Part shown: positions 34,197 to 42,821 of the stretch, one piece after another | Layout of the letters: each line of letters opens with the position of its first letter | Position numbering within the stretch: the stretch's first letter is position 1 | Assembly (NCBI RefSeq): GCF_040931995.1 | Contig: NZ_CP162412.1 | Coordinates: 992,001-1,056,000 of the forward strand | Length of the DNA: 64,000 nucleotides | Source of the DNA: Pelagovum sp. HNIBRBA483 | GTDB taxonomy: Bacteria; Pseudomonadota; Alphaproteobacteria; Rhodobacterales; Rhodobacteraceae | Direction: 5' to 3' | Translations under genes and position numbers: made by a program | The notes under the pieces: model-generated | The model's database searches: none | Told to the model about the DNA's origin: nothing | The model's input: only the letters and a program-made list of their open reading frames with translations

Positions 34197-35636
34197 TCAC
34201 GCGGCGGCATCGTCCTGCAACAGGCTGACCTGATTGCGCCCGTTGCCCTTGGCCGCATAGAGGGCGCGATCGGCCCGCGCGATCAGTGTTTCCGGTGTCA
34301 GAGGGTGCTTGCCACCCGCTGCGCCGCTCGCCACCCCCACCGAGATTGTCAGCGTCACGCTGCGGCCGTCGGGCAGCACAAAGGGCGCGCCTTCCATTGC
34401 GCGGCGCAGCCGCTCTCCGGTTGCCGCTGCGGCGGCGGCATCCAGCTTCGGGATCACCACGAGGAATTCTTCTCCGCCAATCCGCGCGATCAGGTCGATC
34501 CGGCGGAGGGCGTCGCGCAGGCGTGCGGCAATGCCTTGCAGCACCGCATCGCCGGCAGCATGGCCGAACCGATCATTGACCGCCTTGAAGTGATCAACGT
34601 CCAGCACCAGCGCCGCGATATCTTCCTGCCCTTTGCCATGCCGCTCTAGAAGTGTCGCCATATGAGCCAGCGCATAACGGCGGTTATGCAGGCCGGTGAG
34701 CGGGCAGGTCACTGCCGCTTCCGCGCTGCGCTGCACTGTCGCCCGCAGTCGGTCGAGCCTGATCTTCTGGGTCGCAAGGCGCGTCAACCTGAGCAGTAAC
34801 TCGTCAACCGGCGCCACCTCGGTGGCGATGTCATTGGCCCCCATGTCCAGCGCCATCGCGGCAATCTCCGCCTCGCTCTCGGCATGCGCTGTGAGGATCA
34901 GCTGCGCCGTATGGCGCGTGTCAGGGCGGCTGCGCAGGTCAGCCAGCAGTCGGAACAGCCAGCCGGGGTCATGGGCGGTGCTTTCCGTGGGGCGGGCGTC
35001 AATCAAGATCACATCCGGTGCCTGCAACATCGCGTCATGCGCAAGGAACGCTTCCGCCGTCCAGAGCGGGGCAGGGCGGCCTGCCTTCTGTTCCAGCGCC
35101 TCGGCCAAGGCCGCGCTCTCGGTGGCATCCGCACAAAGGATCGCGGCCCGCAGCGGCAATCCACCGGCGCTGGCGCTCGCACCTGAAAGGTCAAACCCCG
35201 CCTCCGGCTCTGCAAAGCCCAGCGCACGTCCCGTATCCTCGAGAAAGCGTAGCTCCGCTTCCGTTTCGCGGGCGCGCAACAGGCTACGGATACGCGCGCG
35301 CAGGAGCGTGTCGTTCAGCGGTTTCGCCAGAACCTCGTCCGCGCCCGCTTCCAGAACGGCCCGCCGCGCTTCGGCATTGTTAAACCGGCCCACACCGATG
35401 ATCGGCACACCGGCCCCGCCCGATTCCCGCCGCAGCGCCCGTGTAAACCGCGCCGCTTCGGGCCCCAGCGTGCTCATGTCGATGACGATCAAATCCCAAC
35501 GGCTCAGGGACAATTGCAGCCGCGCCTCATTCAGCGATCCGGCGGTCGTCACCTGATAGCGCGCGGTTTCCAGCCGCACTTTCAGCAGAATGCGGTTGGT
35601 CGCCACCGTATCGATAATCAGAATTCGGCCAGACAT
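34197..35636 (-). CDS. pleD: PleD-like response regulator, diguanylate cyclase
   Basis: A 479-residue protein with two receiver-like domains and a GGEEF output domain. REC1 (residues 1-120) has RILIIDTVATN and the phospho-acceptor candidate LIVIDMSTLG. REC2 (about 160-290) is degenerate. The C-terminal domain (315-470) has an intact GGEEF and the RxxD inhibitory site just before it, so it should make c-di-GMP with product inhibition. The layout matches Caulobacter PleD. ATG 35636 starts right at the receiver domain. No divK is next to it. Confidence 0.88.
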   Translation of the reverse strand: MSGRILIIDTVATNRILLKVRLETARYQVTTAGSLNEARLQLSLSRWDLIVIDMSTLGPEAARFTRALRRESGGAGVPIIGVGRFNNAEARRAVLEAGADEVLAKPLNDTLLRARIRSLLRARETEAELRFLEDTGRALGFAEPEAGFDLSGASASAGGLPLRAAILCADATESAALAEALEQKAGRPAPLWTAEAFLAHDAMLQAPDVILIDARPTESTAHDPGWLFRLLADLRSRPDTRHTAQLILTAHAESEAEIAAMALDMGANDIATEVAPVDELLLRLTRLATQKIRLDRLRATVQRSAEAAVTCPLTGLHNRRYALAHMATLLERHGKGQEDIAALVLDVDHFKAVNDRFGHAAGDAVLQGIAARLRDALRRIDLIARIGGEEFLVVIPKLDAAAAAATGERLRRAMEGAPFVLPDGRSVTLTISVGVASGAAGGKHPLTPETLIARADRALYAAKGNGRNQVSLLQDDAAA

Positions 35637-35727
35637 TCCGCGCCCCTTTCGCGCTGATGCATTGAGTTTCATTCAAATTGTGCGCATTAGGTTAAAAAAG
35701 CGTGAGCAGGCGGGCTGGGAGGCTAAA

Positions 35728-36006
35728 ATGGGTCCTGAAGCGGCAGAAACTGTGGGCATTAAGGCACTTGGCTGGCTGGCTGCCAATGATGATCTGCGCT
35801 CTGTTTTCCTCGGCGCCACCGGCGCACAGCTCGAAGACCTGCGCGCCAGCGCCAGCGATCCGATCTTTCTCGCCTCGGTGCTTGATTTCCTGATGATGGA
35901 TGACGCCTGGGTCATCGCTTTTTGTGATGATGCGGGCCTGAAATACGAAACACCGATGCGCGCACGCCAAGCCATGCCCGGCGCAGAGCAGGTCCATTGG
36001 ACATGA
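35728..36006 (+). CDS. DUF3572 family protein
   Basis: A 92-residue protein with AAETVGIKALGWLAANDDLRSVFL and a C-terminal VLDFLMMDDAWVIAFC segment, matching DUF3572, a small alphaproteobacterial family of unknown function. A GGGAGG site lies 8-13 bases before ATG 35728. Its stop overlaps the HAD phosphatase start (ATGA). The gene is divergent from pleD. Confidence 0.85.
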   Translation: MGPEAAETVGIKALGWLAANDDLRSVFLGATGAQLEDLRASASDPIFLASVLDFLMMDDAWVIAFCDDAGLKYETPMRARQAMPGAEQVHWT

Positions 36007-36716
36007 GCCAGACACCCATCACCGGCATCGTTTTCGATAAAGACGGCACGCTATTTGATTTCAACGCCACATGGGGCGCTTGGGCAGGGCGCTTGATCCG
36101 CGAACTGGCGGCGGATGATCCCTCCCGCTATGACGCGCTGTGCAGCGTTTTGGGATATGATCCCGCCGCGCAAGCGTTCGAAGAGGGCAGCATCGTCATT
36201 GCCGAAACGGTGCAAACCGTGTCCGGCGCGATCCTGCCGCACCTGCCCGCTGGCACAGACCGCGCATCGCTCATCGCGCAGATGAACGCGCTCGCCGCCG
36301 ACGTACCGCAAATATCCGCTGCACCTTTGCGCGCTTTCATGGCCGATCTCTCGGCGCGCGGCTTGCGGCTGGGCGTGGCGACCAACGATGCAGAGGCACC
36401 CGCCCGCGCGCATCTGTCCCGCGCAGGCGTGCTGGAACAGTTCGATTTCGTCGCCGGATATGACAGCGGCTATGGCGGCAAACCAGCCCCGGGCCAGTTG
36501 CAGGCATTCTGCGACCGTTTCGCGCTTGCCCCCGCGTCATGTGTGATGGTGGGTGACAGCTTGCATGACCTCCACGCAGGCCGTGCCTTGGGCATGTGGA
36601 CGGTCGGCGTCCTGACCGGCCCCGCCCCCCGCGCGGCGCTCACGCCGCATGCTGACGTCGTCCTGCACTCGATTGCCGATCTTCCGGCATGGCTGGATCA
36701 GGTCGCCACGCGCTAA
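36003..36716 (+). CDS. HAD family phosphatase, phosphoglycolate phosphatase-like
   Basis: A 237-residue HAD hydrolase: motif I IVFDKDGTLFDF, motif II VATND, the conserved lysine in GKPAPG, and motif III VMVGDSLHD. A C1 cap (residues 20-85) fits phosphoglycolate phosphatase and related enzymes, but many HADs share this. ATG 36003 overlaps the DUF3572 stop. A general 2-phosphoglycolate or metabolite repair role is possible. Confidence 0.88.
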   Translation: MSQTPITGIVFDKDGTLFDFNATWGAWAGRLIRELAADDPSRYDALCSVLGYDPAAQAFEEGSIVIAETVQTVSGAILPHLPAGTDRASLIAQMNALAADVPQISAAPLRAFMADLSARGLRLGVATNDAEAPARAHLSRAGVLEQFDFVAGYDSGYGGKPAPGQLQAFCDRFALAPASCVMVGDSLHDLHAGRALGMWTVGVLTGPAPRAALTPHADVVLHSIADLPAWLDQVATR

Positions 36717-36815
36717 ATTTCGCGAGATTTTCAAAAACGACGAAATCTGTCGCTTTCGGCACCGAAACCGACACGCGCACTCGTAATGCTGTGCAGGAAA
36801 CCAAGGGAGTCTCCC

Positions 36816-38375
36816 ATGTCCGATCCTGCCCCCCGCCGCCGCCGCTCCGGCGGTCGCGCCGCTAACACCGCCCTGCGTGGCGCTGGTACTTTCCAGCAAA
36901 TGCCGTGGCGCATACCCGTCAATACCGACCGCCCGACCGAGCCGCTTGACGAGGCCGGCGTCGCCGCGATCCACGATGGCGCAATGCGTATCCTCGAGGA
37001 GATCGGCATCGAATTCCTCAACGAGGAAGCGCTGGACTTGTTCCGCGCGGCAGGGTGTACGGTGAATGGCACCAATGTTCGTATGGGGCGCGACTGGGTG
37101 ATGGAGATGGTCGGCAAGGCGCCCACCCAGTTCACCATCATGGCCCGCAATCCGGCCCACGAGATCACCATCGGCGACAATCATATCCTGTTTGGCAATG
37201 TGTCCTCCCCGCCGAACTATTTCGACCTCGAGATCGGCCGCAAAGTCTCCGGCAACCGCGAGCAATGCGCCAACTTGCTCAAGCTCACCCAGCATTTCAA
37301 CTGTATCCACTTCGCCGGCGGCTATCCGGTGGAGCCGGTGGATATTCACCCCTCGGTCCGCCACCTCGACGTCCTCTTTGATAAACTCACCCTGACGGAC
37401 AAGGTCATGCATGCCTATTCGCTGGGCAAGGAGCGCGTCGAAGACGTGATGGAGATGGTGCGCATCGCGGGCGGGCTGACGGATGAGGAGTTCGAGTCGC
37501 GCCCCTATATGTACACCAATATCAACTCCACCTCGCCGCTGAAGCATGATGTGCCGATGATTGACGGTTGCCTGCGTTGCATCCGTCGCGGGCAGGCGGT
37601 GATCGTCACGCCCTTCACGCTGGCCGGTGCGATGGCGCCTGTGACCATGTCCGGCGCGGTAACGCTCTCAATCGCCGAAAGCCTCTCCGCCATCGCGCTG
37701 TTCCAGTTCGTCCGCCCCGGTGCGCCATGTGTTATCGGCACCTTCACCTCGAACGTCGATATGAAATCCGGCGCTCCCGCCTTCGGCACGCCAGAGTATA
37801 TGCGCGCCACGCAGATGACCGGCCAGATGGCGCGCTTCTATGGGCTGCCAATGCGGGCCTCCGGCGTTTGCGCGGCCAACGTGCCCGATGGACAGGCCAT
37901 GTGGGAAACTTCCAATTCGCTCTGGTCAGCGGTGCAGTCCGGCTCCAATGTCGTCTACCACGCGGCTGGCTGGCTCGAAGGCGGCCTGATCGCCTCGCCC
38001 GAGAAATTCGTAATGGATTGCGAAGTGCTGCAAATGATCCAGCGCTATTTCGAGCCCGCGATCACCGCCACCACCCCCGATGATATCGCGCTCGATGCGA
38101 TCCGTGAGGTCGGCCCCAACGGGCATTTCTTCGGCCATCCGCATACGCAGGCCCGCTATGAGGAGGCATTCTACGCGCCAATGGTTTCCGATTGGCGTAA
38201 CTTCGAGGCATGGGAAGCCGCTGGCAGCGTCTGGACGCCGGAACGCGCGCATCGCATTTTCAAGGATATCATCCGCGATTTCCAAGAGCCACCAATGGAC
38301 GTCGCCATCCGCGAAGAGCTTGCTGCCTTCGTCGAGCGCCGCAAATCTGAAGGCGGTGCACCGACCGATTTCTAG
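36816..38375 (+). CDS. MttB-family methyltransferase homologue without pyrrolysine
   Basis: A 519-residue member of the trimethylamine methyltransferase family (COG5598). It shows RILEEIGIEFLNEEALDLFRAAGC, IGDNHILFGNVSSPPNYFDLE, FTLAGAMAPVTMSGAV and a YHAAGWLEGGLIASPEKFV region. The open frame has no internal stop, so it is the non-pyrrolysine class that includes glycine betaine:corrinoid methyltransferases. No corrinoid protein (MttC type) or RamA-like activator is nearby. In the context of soxBDAG and the Rieske cluster, a quaternary amine substrate is likely. ATG 36816 is preceded by AAGGGAG. It overlaps the convergent zincin gene by 4 bases. Confidence 0.88.
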   Translation: MSDPAPRRRRSGGRAANTALRGAGTFQQMPWRIPVNTDRPTEPLDEAGVAAIHDGAMRILEEIGIEFLNEEALDLFRAAGCTVNGTNVRMGRDWVMEMVGKAPTQFTIMARNPAHEITIGDNHILFGNVSSPPNYFDLEIGRKVSGNREQCANLLKLTQHFNCIHFAGGYPVEPVDIHPSVRHLDVLFDKLTLTDKVMHAYSLGKERVEDVMEMVRIAGGLTDEEFESRPYMYTNINSTSPLKHDVPMIDGCLRCIRRGQAVIVTPFTLAGAMAPVTMSGAVTLSIAESLSAIALFQFVRPGAPCVIGTFTSNVDMKSGAPAFGTPEYMRATQMTGQMARFYGLPMRASGVCAANVPDGQAMWETSNSLWSAVQSGSNVVYHAAGWLEGGLIASPEKFVMDCEVLQMIQRYFEPAITATTPDDIALDAIREVGPNGHFFGHPHTQARYEEAFYAPMVSDWRNFEAWEAAGSVWTPERAHRIFKDIIRDFQEPPMDVAIREELAAFVERRKSEGGAPTDF

Positions 38376-39157
38376 GGCCTTGCTCCCGCCGCCGCGAGCC
38401 GCCTGAGCAGGGGTCTGAACGGCCATATCAGCGCGCGGACGACAGACGTGAGCACCGGCCTTGCATTCGCCATCATCGTGCGGGCGTAGTCGTCGGCTTC
38501 CTGCTCTTGTGTGTCCACCTGTCCGGCCTCGATATGTCCGGCCGTATGGTGGCCGATCTCATGATAGAAAGTGAATTCCCCATCCAGCCGTCGCCACCAG
38601 CGCCTGATCCCACGCGATGGGCCGGACGGCCATGTCAGAACGATGCCCGAGAAGAAACGGTTGTATTTCCCTAGATAGCCGGCGCCTTGCTCGCGCCCGA
38701 TGACATCAATCCGCGTGATGTGCGCGAGCGACACCCCCCTCGTCTGGCTCCACCGCTGCATGCCAGCGATGAGTGTCGCGCGGTCGGCGATGTCGGAGGA
38801 CACGAAGACAGGAATTCCACCAGCCAAGTGCATCGCAGGCACTTCGCCAATCCGTTTCGCCATCAATTCGAGCGTTTGCCTATGGAGCGGATGCAATCGG
38901 CTTGCGCGCAACCTGTCGACCTCTTTCTCAAAGGCGGCCGGGTCCACCTCGTCCAACAGCGCAAGCAAAACACCGAAATACCGCGACGCCGGCCCGCGTG
39001 GGGCGTCAAGCCATGCCGACGTGTTCAACTTCTCCTGTATCAGCTGCGCAGACGACGCCCCCTCACCGATCAGCTCGCGCCATGCGTCCCGCACAGTCTC
39101 GACCTTATCCGTCGAGATCCCCCTGAGGAGCCGGTCGATTGCGGGTCGCCTTTGCAT
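38372..39157 (-). CDS. Putative zinc metallopeptidase-like protein (HExxH) of unknown family
   Basis: A 261-residue protein that I do not place in a named family. The region FTFYHEIGHHTAGHIEAGQV contains HEIGHH (HExxH), and QEQEADDYART follows about 17 residues later, which could supply the third zinc ligand (Glu) of a gluzincin-type fold. No signal peptide is seen; a weakly hydrophobic C-terminal stretch (VVRALIWPFRPLLRRLA) may associate with membranes. ATG 39157 is 9 bases from a GGAG site; ATG 39163 is only 3 bases away. Upstream and downstream neighbours (mttB, znuA) give no functional hint except a zinc locus nearby. Confidence 0.6.
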   Translation of the reverse strand: MQRRPAIDRLLRGISTDKVETVRDAWRELIGEGASSAQLIQEKLNTSAWLDAPRGPASRYFGVLLALLDEVDPAAFEKEVDRLRASRLHPLHRQTLELMAKRIGEVPAMHLAGGIPVFVSSDIADRATLIAGMQRWSQTRGVSLAHITRIDVIGREQGAGYLGKYNRFFSGIVLTWPSGPSRGIRRWWRRLDGEFTFYHEIGHHTAGHIEAGQVDTQEQEADDYARTMMANARPVLTSVVRALIWPFRPLLRRLAAAGARP

Positions 39158-39278
39158 TGTCATGCACTCCGTTTAGTTGCTGAATCGGGCGAGAGTGCGG
39201 CCCATCGGTGGTCAAATGCCCTCAAAAATAGCCAATGACTATAGCTTTCACGAAATATAGCCAGAGCGGTCGTCCTCG

Positions 39279-40235
39279 TCAGCTCCCGCTTGCGCAGTCC
39301 GCGATGGTCTGCGCGAGTTCGCGCATCATCTCCGCATAATGCTCCGGCCCGAGCGGGATCGCCGCGCCCATCGGGTCCACAGTGGCGCTGCCCACACCGC
39401 TGCCTGCGACAAGGTTCTCGACGATGCGCGATCCGGTTTCACGGTCGCCCAGCACGCAGGAAACCGCGCCGCTCTGCACCAGTTCGGCAAGTTCTTGCAC
39501 ATGGCGCAGCCCCGGATCGGCGGCATCGCTTTCGGCAATCGCGCCCGCAATGGTCAGCCCGTAGCGCCGCGCGAGGTAGCGGTAAGCATCATGCGGCACG
39601 ATCACCGCACCGTTCACATCTGCCAGTACCGTCGCCAATTCCGCATCCAGCGCGGTCAGGGCGCTTTCCCAGTCGCCTGCACGCCGCTGATAAAGCGCCG
39701 CTTGCGCTGGATGACCTGCTGCCAAGGCGTCAGCCGTGACATGCCCCCATGCTATCATCACGGTGGGGTCTAGCCATGCATGCGGGTCAAATTCTCCGTG
39801 ATCATGCTTGTCCTCCGCCCCGTGGCTGTCATGCTCGTCATGCTCGTCATGCTCGTCATGCTCGTCATGGGCGGCAGTGCCCGCAATCGCGATCTTCTCC
39901 CACCCGCCCTGCGCCATCAGCTCCAGCTGCGCCGTGCTTTCCGCAACCGTTTCCAGCGCGGCACCCAGCCATGGCGTCAGCCCGTCACCGACCCACACCA
40001 GCAGATCCGCCTCACTCAGCGCGCGCGCATCCGAGGGGCGCAGCGCGAAATGGTGGGCCGATGCCTCCGCTGGCAGCAACAGCCGCACGTTCTCCGGTTG
40101 CCCCGTCAGCGCCGAAAGCATGCTGTGCACAGGGGCAATATCCGCCACCAGCACCGCTCCGTCCTGCTCCGCAAACGCTTGCGGAGCGACTGTCTGCATT
40201 GCCAAGAAACCACCAATGACAACCAACTTGCGCAT
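39279..40235 (-). CDS. znuA: Zinc ABC transporter substrate-binding protein
   Basis: A 318-residue periplasmic binding protein with a signal peptide. Zn-binding histidines are visible in PVHSML, ASAHHFALRPSDA, the DPHAWLDP segment and VPHDAYRY, as usual for cluster A-I metal receptors. Between the first domain's strands it carries an acidic His-rich loop (DEHDEHDEHDEHDSH and DKHDHGEFD), typical of ZnuA and thought to help capture zinc. ATG 40235 directly precedes the leader MRKLVVIGGFLAM. It is divergent from zur, with a Zur palindrome in between. Confidence 0.93.
   Translation of the reverse strand: MRKLVVIGGFLAMQTVAPQAFAEQDGAVLVADIAPVHSMLSALTGQPENVRLLLPAEASAHHFALRPSDARALSEADLLVWVGDGLTPWLGAALETVAESTAQLELMAQGGWEKIAIAGTAAHDEHDEHDEHDEHDSHGAEDKHDHGEFDPHAWLDPTVMIAWGHVTADALAAGHPAQAALYQRRAGDWESALTALDAELATVLADVNGAVIVPHDAYRYLARRYGLTIAGAIAESDAADPGLRHVQELAELVQSGAVSCVLGDRETGSRIVENLVAGSGVGSATVDPMGAAIPLGPEHYAEMMRELAQTIADCASGS
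39831..39866 (-). repeat. 9-bp tandem repeat in the znuA His loop
   Basis: Four exact copies of ATGCTCGTC in a row (plus strand), encoding repeats of Asp-Glu-His in ZnuA. Slipped pairing could change the loop length in steps of three residues without a frameshift. Confidence 0.9.
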
Positions 40236-40279
40236 GAAATTCCCACCTTGTGACTCGCTCTCTTTGGGCATATAGATGA

Positions 40280-40293
40280 TATGTTATAACATA
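40280..40293. promoter_or_regulatory. Zur binding site (zinc-responsive operator)
   Basis: A perfect 14-bp palindrome TATGTTATAACATA lies in the 75-base divergent gap between znuA and zur. It matches the ATGTTATxxxATAAC-type Zur boxes described in alphaproteobacteria. Zur with zinc would repress both promoters. Confidence 0.85.
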
Positions 40294-40310
40294 ACAAGAT
40301 CGGCAATCGC

Positions 40311-40796
40311 ATGACGCAGTCCAGCGCCAAACCTTTTTCCAGCCACGATCACGCAGGCTGCATCTCCACCGCGCTGACAGCGGCCGAGGCACAATGCGCC
40401 GCGCGTAAAGTGCAGCTCACGCCGGTGCGGCGCCGTACGCTTGAGATCTTGCTCGAAGCTCATGCCGCCCTTGGCGCCTACGATGTTCTGGCACGGCTCG
40501 ATGCGGATGGGTTCGGCTCCAAACCGCCCGTCGCCTATCGCGCGCTGGCCTTTTTGGTGGAGCAGGGCCTGGCGCACCGGATCGAACGGCTCAACGCTTT
40601 TGTCGCCTGCGCCCATGCCGGTGCCAACCATGATCCCGCATTTCTGATCTGTCGTGGGTGCGGTACCGTGGCCGAGGCCGAAACGGTTCCCGGTGGCGCG
40701 CTGTCCCGCGCGGCAGCGGCGGCAGGCTTCCTGATAGAGCAAACGGTGATCGAGGTCGAAGGCCTTTGCCCCACCTGCCAAGAGGAAGCCGCCTGA
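40311..40796 (+). CDS. zur: Zinc uptake regulator Zur (Fur family)
   Basis: A 161-residue Fur-family repressor. The winged helix lies at residues about 30-85 (LTPVRRRTLEILLEAHAALGAYDVLARL, then KPPVAYRALAFLVEQGLAHRIE). The structural zinc cysteines are visible as CRGC (about 115) and CPTC near the C terminus. It starts 18 bases after the Zur palindrome, so it is autoregulated by inference. Its stop overlaps znuC (TGATG). Confidence 0.93.
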   Translation: MTQSSAKPFSSHDHAGCISTALTAAEAQCAARKVQLTPVRRRTLEILLEAHAALGAYDVLARLDADGFGSKPPVAYRALAFLVEQGLAHRIERLNAFVACAHAGANHDPAFLICRGCGTVAEAETVPGGALSRAAAAAGFLIEQTVIEVEGLCPTCQEEAA

Positions 40797-41566
40797 TGTC
40801 CGCGCCGCTACTTTCCGCCACCCATATCTCCGCAGGGCACGGCACCGGCAGTCCAGTGCTGGAGAATGTCTCCCTCTCGCTCCGCCGTGGTGAGATCGTA
40901 ACCGTTGTCGGGCCAAACGGCTCGGGCAAATCCACGCTGCTGCAAGTGCTGATCGGGGCGCTGACACCCCGCAAGGGGCAGCTCACCCGCGCAAGCGGGC
41001 TGCGCATCGGCTATGTGCCGCAGAAATTGCAGATCGACCCGACCTTGCCGATCACCGTGCGTCGTTTCCTCGACTTGCCGCAAAAGGTCAGCGATGCCGC
41101 CGCCGCCGAGGCACTTCAGGCCGCAGGCGCGTCCGGCGTTGGCGCGCGGCAAATGACGGCGCTTTCGGGTGGGCAGTTCCAGCGGGTGCTGCTGGCCCGC
41201 GCGATCCTGTCGCGGCCTGATCTCCTGATCCTTGATGAGGCCACCCAAGGACTCGACCAACCCGGCTCGGCGCTGTTCTACCGCCAGATCGAAGAAGTCC
41301 GCGCGCGGCTCGGTTGCGCAGTGCTGATGGTCAGCCACGAATTACACGTCGTGATGAGCGCCTCTGATCGGGTGATCTGTCTCAACGGCCATATCTGCTG
41401 CGAAGGCACGCCTGAAGTCGTCTCTGCCGCGCCCGCATACCGTGAGCTGTTCGGCAGCGGCACAGGCGGCGCACTGGCGCTCTATCGGCACGAACATGAC
41501 CACGATCATGACCACGCCCATCACCATGACCATTCCCATGATCACACCCACCACCACCCTCACTAA
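40796..41566 (+). CDS. znuC: Zinc ABC transporter ATP-binding protein
   Basis: A 256-residue ATPase with Walker A VGPNGSGKST, signature LSGGQFQRV, Walker B LLILDEATQGLD and the switch histidine in MVSHELH. A C-terminal tail of alternating Asp/His (EHDHDHDHAHHHDHSHDH) follows the ATPase core and may bind zinc in the cytosol. ATG 40796 is coupled to zur. znuB follows 11 bases later. Confidence 0.93.
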   Translation: MSAPLLSATHISAGHGTGSPVLENVSLSLRRGEIVTVVGPNGSGKSTLLQVLIGALTPRKGQLTRASGLRIGYVPQKLQIDPTLPITVRRFLDLPQKVSDAAAAEALQAAGASGVGARQMTALSGGQFQRVLLARAILSRPDLLILDEATQGLDQPGSALFYRQIEEVRARLGCAVLMVSHELHVVMSASDRVICLNGHICCEGTPEVVSAAPAYRELFGSGTGGALALYRHEHDHDHDHAHHHDHSHDHTHHHPH

Positions 41567-41577
41567 GAGACAGCCCA

Positions 41578-42387
41578 ATGAGCCTCGCCGTTCTTGATGA
41601 TTTCGTGATCCGCGCGGCCCTTGCTGCACTGGGTGTGGCGCTTGCAGCAGGGGCGCTTGGCTGTTTCGTCGTCTGGCGGCGGATGGCCTATTTTGGGGAT
41701 GCCACAGCCCATGCGGCGATCCTTGGCGTGGCGATTGCGCTGGGGTTTTCGCTCTCGGTATTCACGGGCGTGATCGCGGTGGCGCTCCTGATGGCGCTGC
41801 TGATCTTCGCCCTGACAGATCGCGGCCACGCCGCCGATACGGTGCTGGGCGTGATGGCGCATGGTGGGCTTGCACTGGGCCTTGTCGCCGTCGCGCTGCT
41901 GCCCGGTATGCGGGTCGATCTTGAGGCCTATCTCTTTGGCGATGTGTTGACCGTCTCCCGCGGCGATCTTCTGGTGATCTGGGGCGGCGCGGCAGGCGTG
42001 GGCGCTGTGCTCTGGTGGCGCTGGTCAGCTCTGCTGACCGCTACGCTCAGCCCCGACCTTGCTTTTGCCGCCGGTATCAACCCACGCCGCGAGAAACTGA
42101 TCCTGACCCTGCTGCTCGCGGCTGTTGTGGCGGTCGCGATCAAGGTCGTCGGTGCGCTTCTGATCACCGCGCTCCTGATCATTCCTGCCGCCGCCGCCCG
42201 CCCGCTGGCCCGCACACCCGAGCAGATGGCGCTCACCTCTATGGCGCTCGGCGCAGTGGCCGCGCTCGGCGGCTTGGCAATGTCCCTGCGGCTCGATACA
42301 CCCGTTGGCCCGTCCATCGTGGTGACGGCGGTTTTGCTGTTTTCGCTGGGTCTTTTGGTCGGGCGGCTGGTGCCAGCGCTGCGCTAA
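41578..42387 (+). CDS. znuB: Zinc ABC transporter permease
   Basis: A 269-residue ABC-3 family permease with eight or so membrane segments. The conserved [17 protein letters not shown] and [20 protein letters not shown] segments are recognisable. It forms the inner-membrane channel for zinc with ZnuC. It overlaps the 3' end of the convergent dtd gene by 4 bases. Confidence 0.93.
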   Translation: MSLAVLDDFVIRAALAALGVALAAGALGCFVVWRRMAYFGDATAHAAILGVAIALGFSLSVFTGVIAVALLMALLIFALTDRGHAADTVLGVMAHGGLALGLVAVALLPGMRVDLEAYLFGDVLTVSRGDLLVIWGGAAGVGAVLWWRWSALLTATLSPDLAFAAGINPRREKLILTLLLAAVVAVAIKVVGALLITALLIIPAAAARPLARTPEQMALTSMALGAVAALGGLAMSLRLDTPVGPSIVVTAVLLFSLGLLVGRLVPALR

Positions 42388-42821
42388 AGCTCGATCCAGA
42401 TCGTTACCGGCCCGTCATTGGTCAGCGCCACCTGCATATCCGCGCCAAACTGCCCCTTGGCGACCGGCACCCTCAACGCCGCCAATTCGCCCGCAAACGC
42501 CTCGTAAAGCCGCTCGCCCTCCTCCGGTGCCGCCGCTTGCGAAAACCCGGGCCGGTTGCCGCGCGAGGTGTCCGCCGCCAGCGTGAACTGGCTCACCACC
42601 AAGGCTTCCCCGCCAATATCCACCAGCGAGCGGTTCATCTTCCCCGCCTCATCCTTGAAAATGCGCAGCTTTGAAATTTTCGCCGCCATCTTCGCGGGCA
42701 GGTCGTCCGTGTCGCCTTCCATCGCACAGATCAGGATCAGCACACCTTGCCCGCAAGCGCCGATCTCCGCGCCATCAACGCTGACGGATGCCCCGCTGAC
42801 CCGCTGAATGAGCGCCCTCAC
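42384..42821 (-). CDS. dtd: D-aminoacyl-tRNA deacylase
   Basis: A 145-residue DTD that removes D-amino acids from mischarged tRNA. The catalytic SQFTLAAD motif (Thr) and the [10 protein letters not shown] (NxGPxT) motif are both intact, and the length is normal. Its start overlaps the stop of the sugar kinase gene (ATGA), so the two are co-transcribed. Confidence 0.95.
   Translation of the reverse strand: MRALIQRVSGASVSVDGAEIGACGQGVLILICAMEGDTDDLPAKMAAKISKLRIFKDEAGKMNRSLVDIGGEALVVSQFTLAADTSRGNRPGFSQAAAPEEGERLYEAFAGELAALRVPVAKGQFGADMQVALTNDGPVTIWIEL

Noticed and set aside
36816-38375. Pyrrolysine-containing trimethylamine methyltransferase
   Set aside because: No in-frame amber codon exists and no pyl genes are present.
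39828-39870. CRISPR-like short repeat array
   Set aside because: Nine-base perfect tandem units without spacers, inside znuA coding sequence; it encodes Asp-Glu-His repeats.
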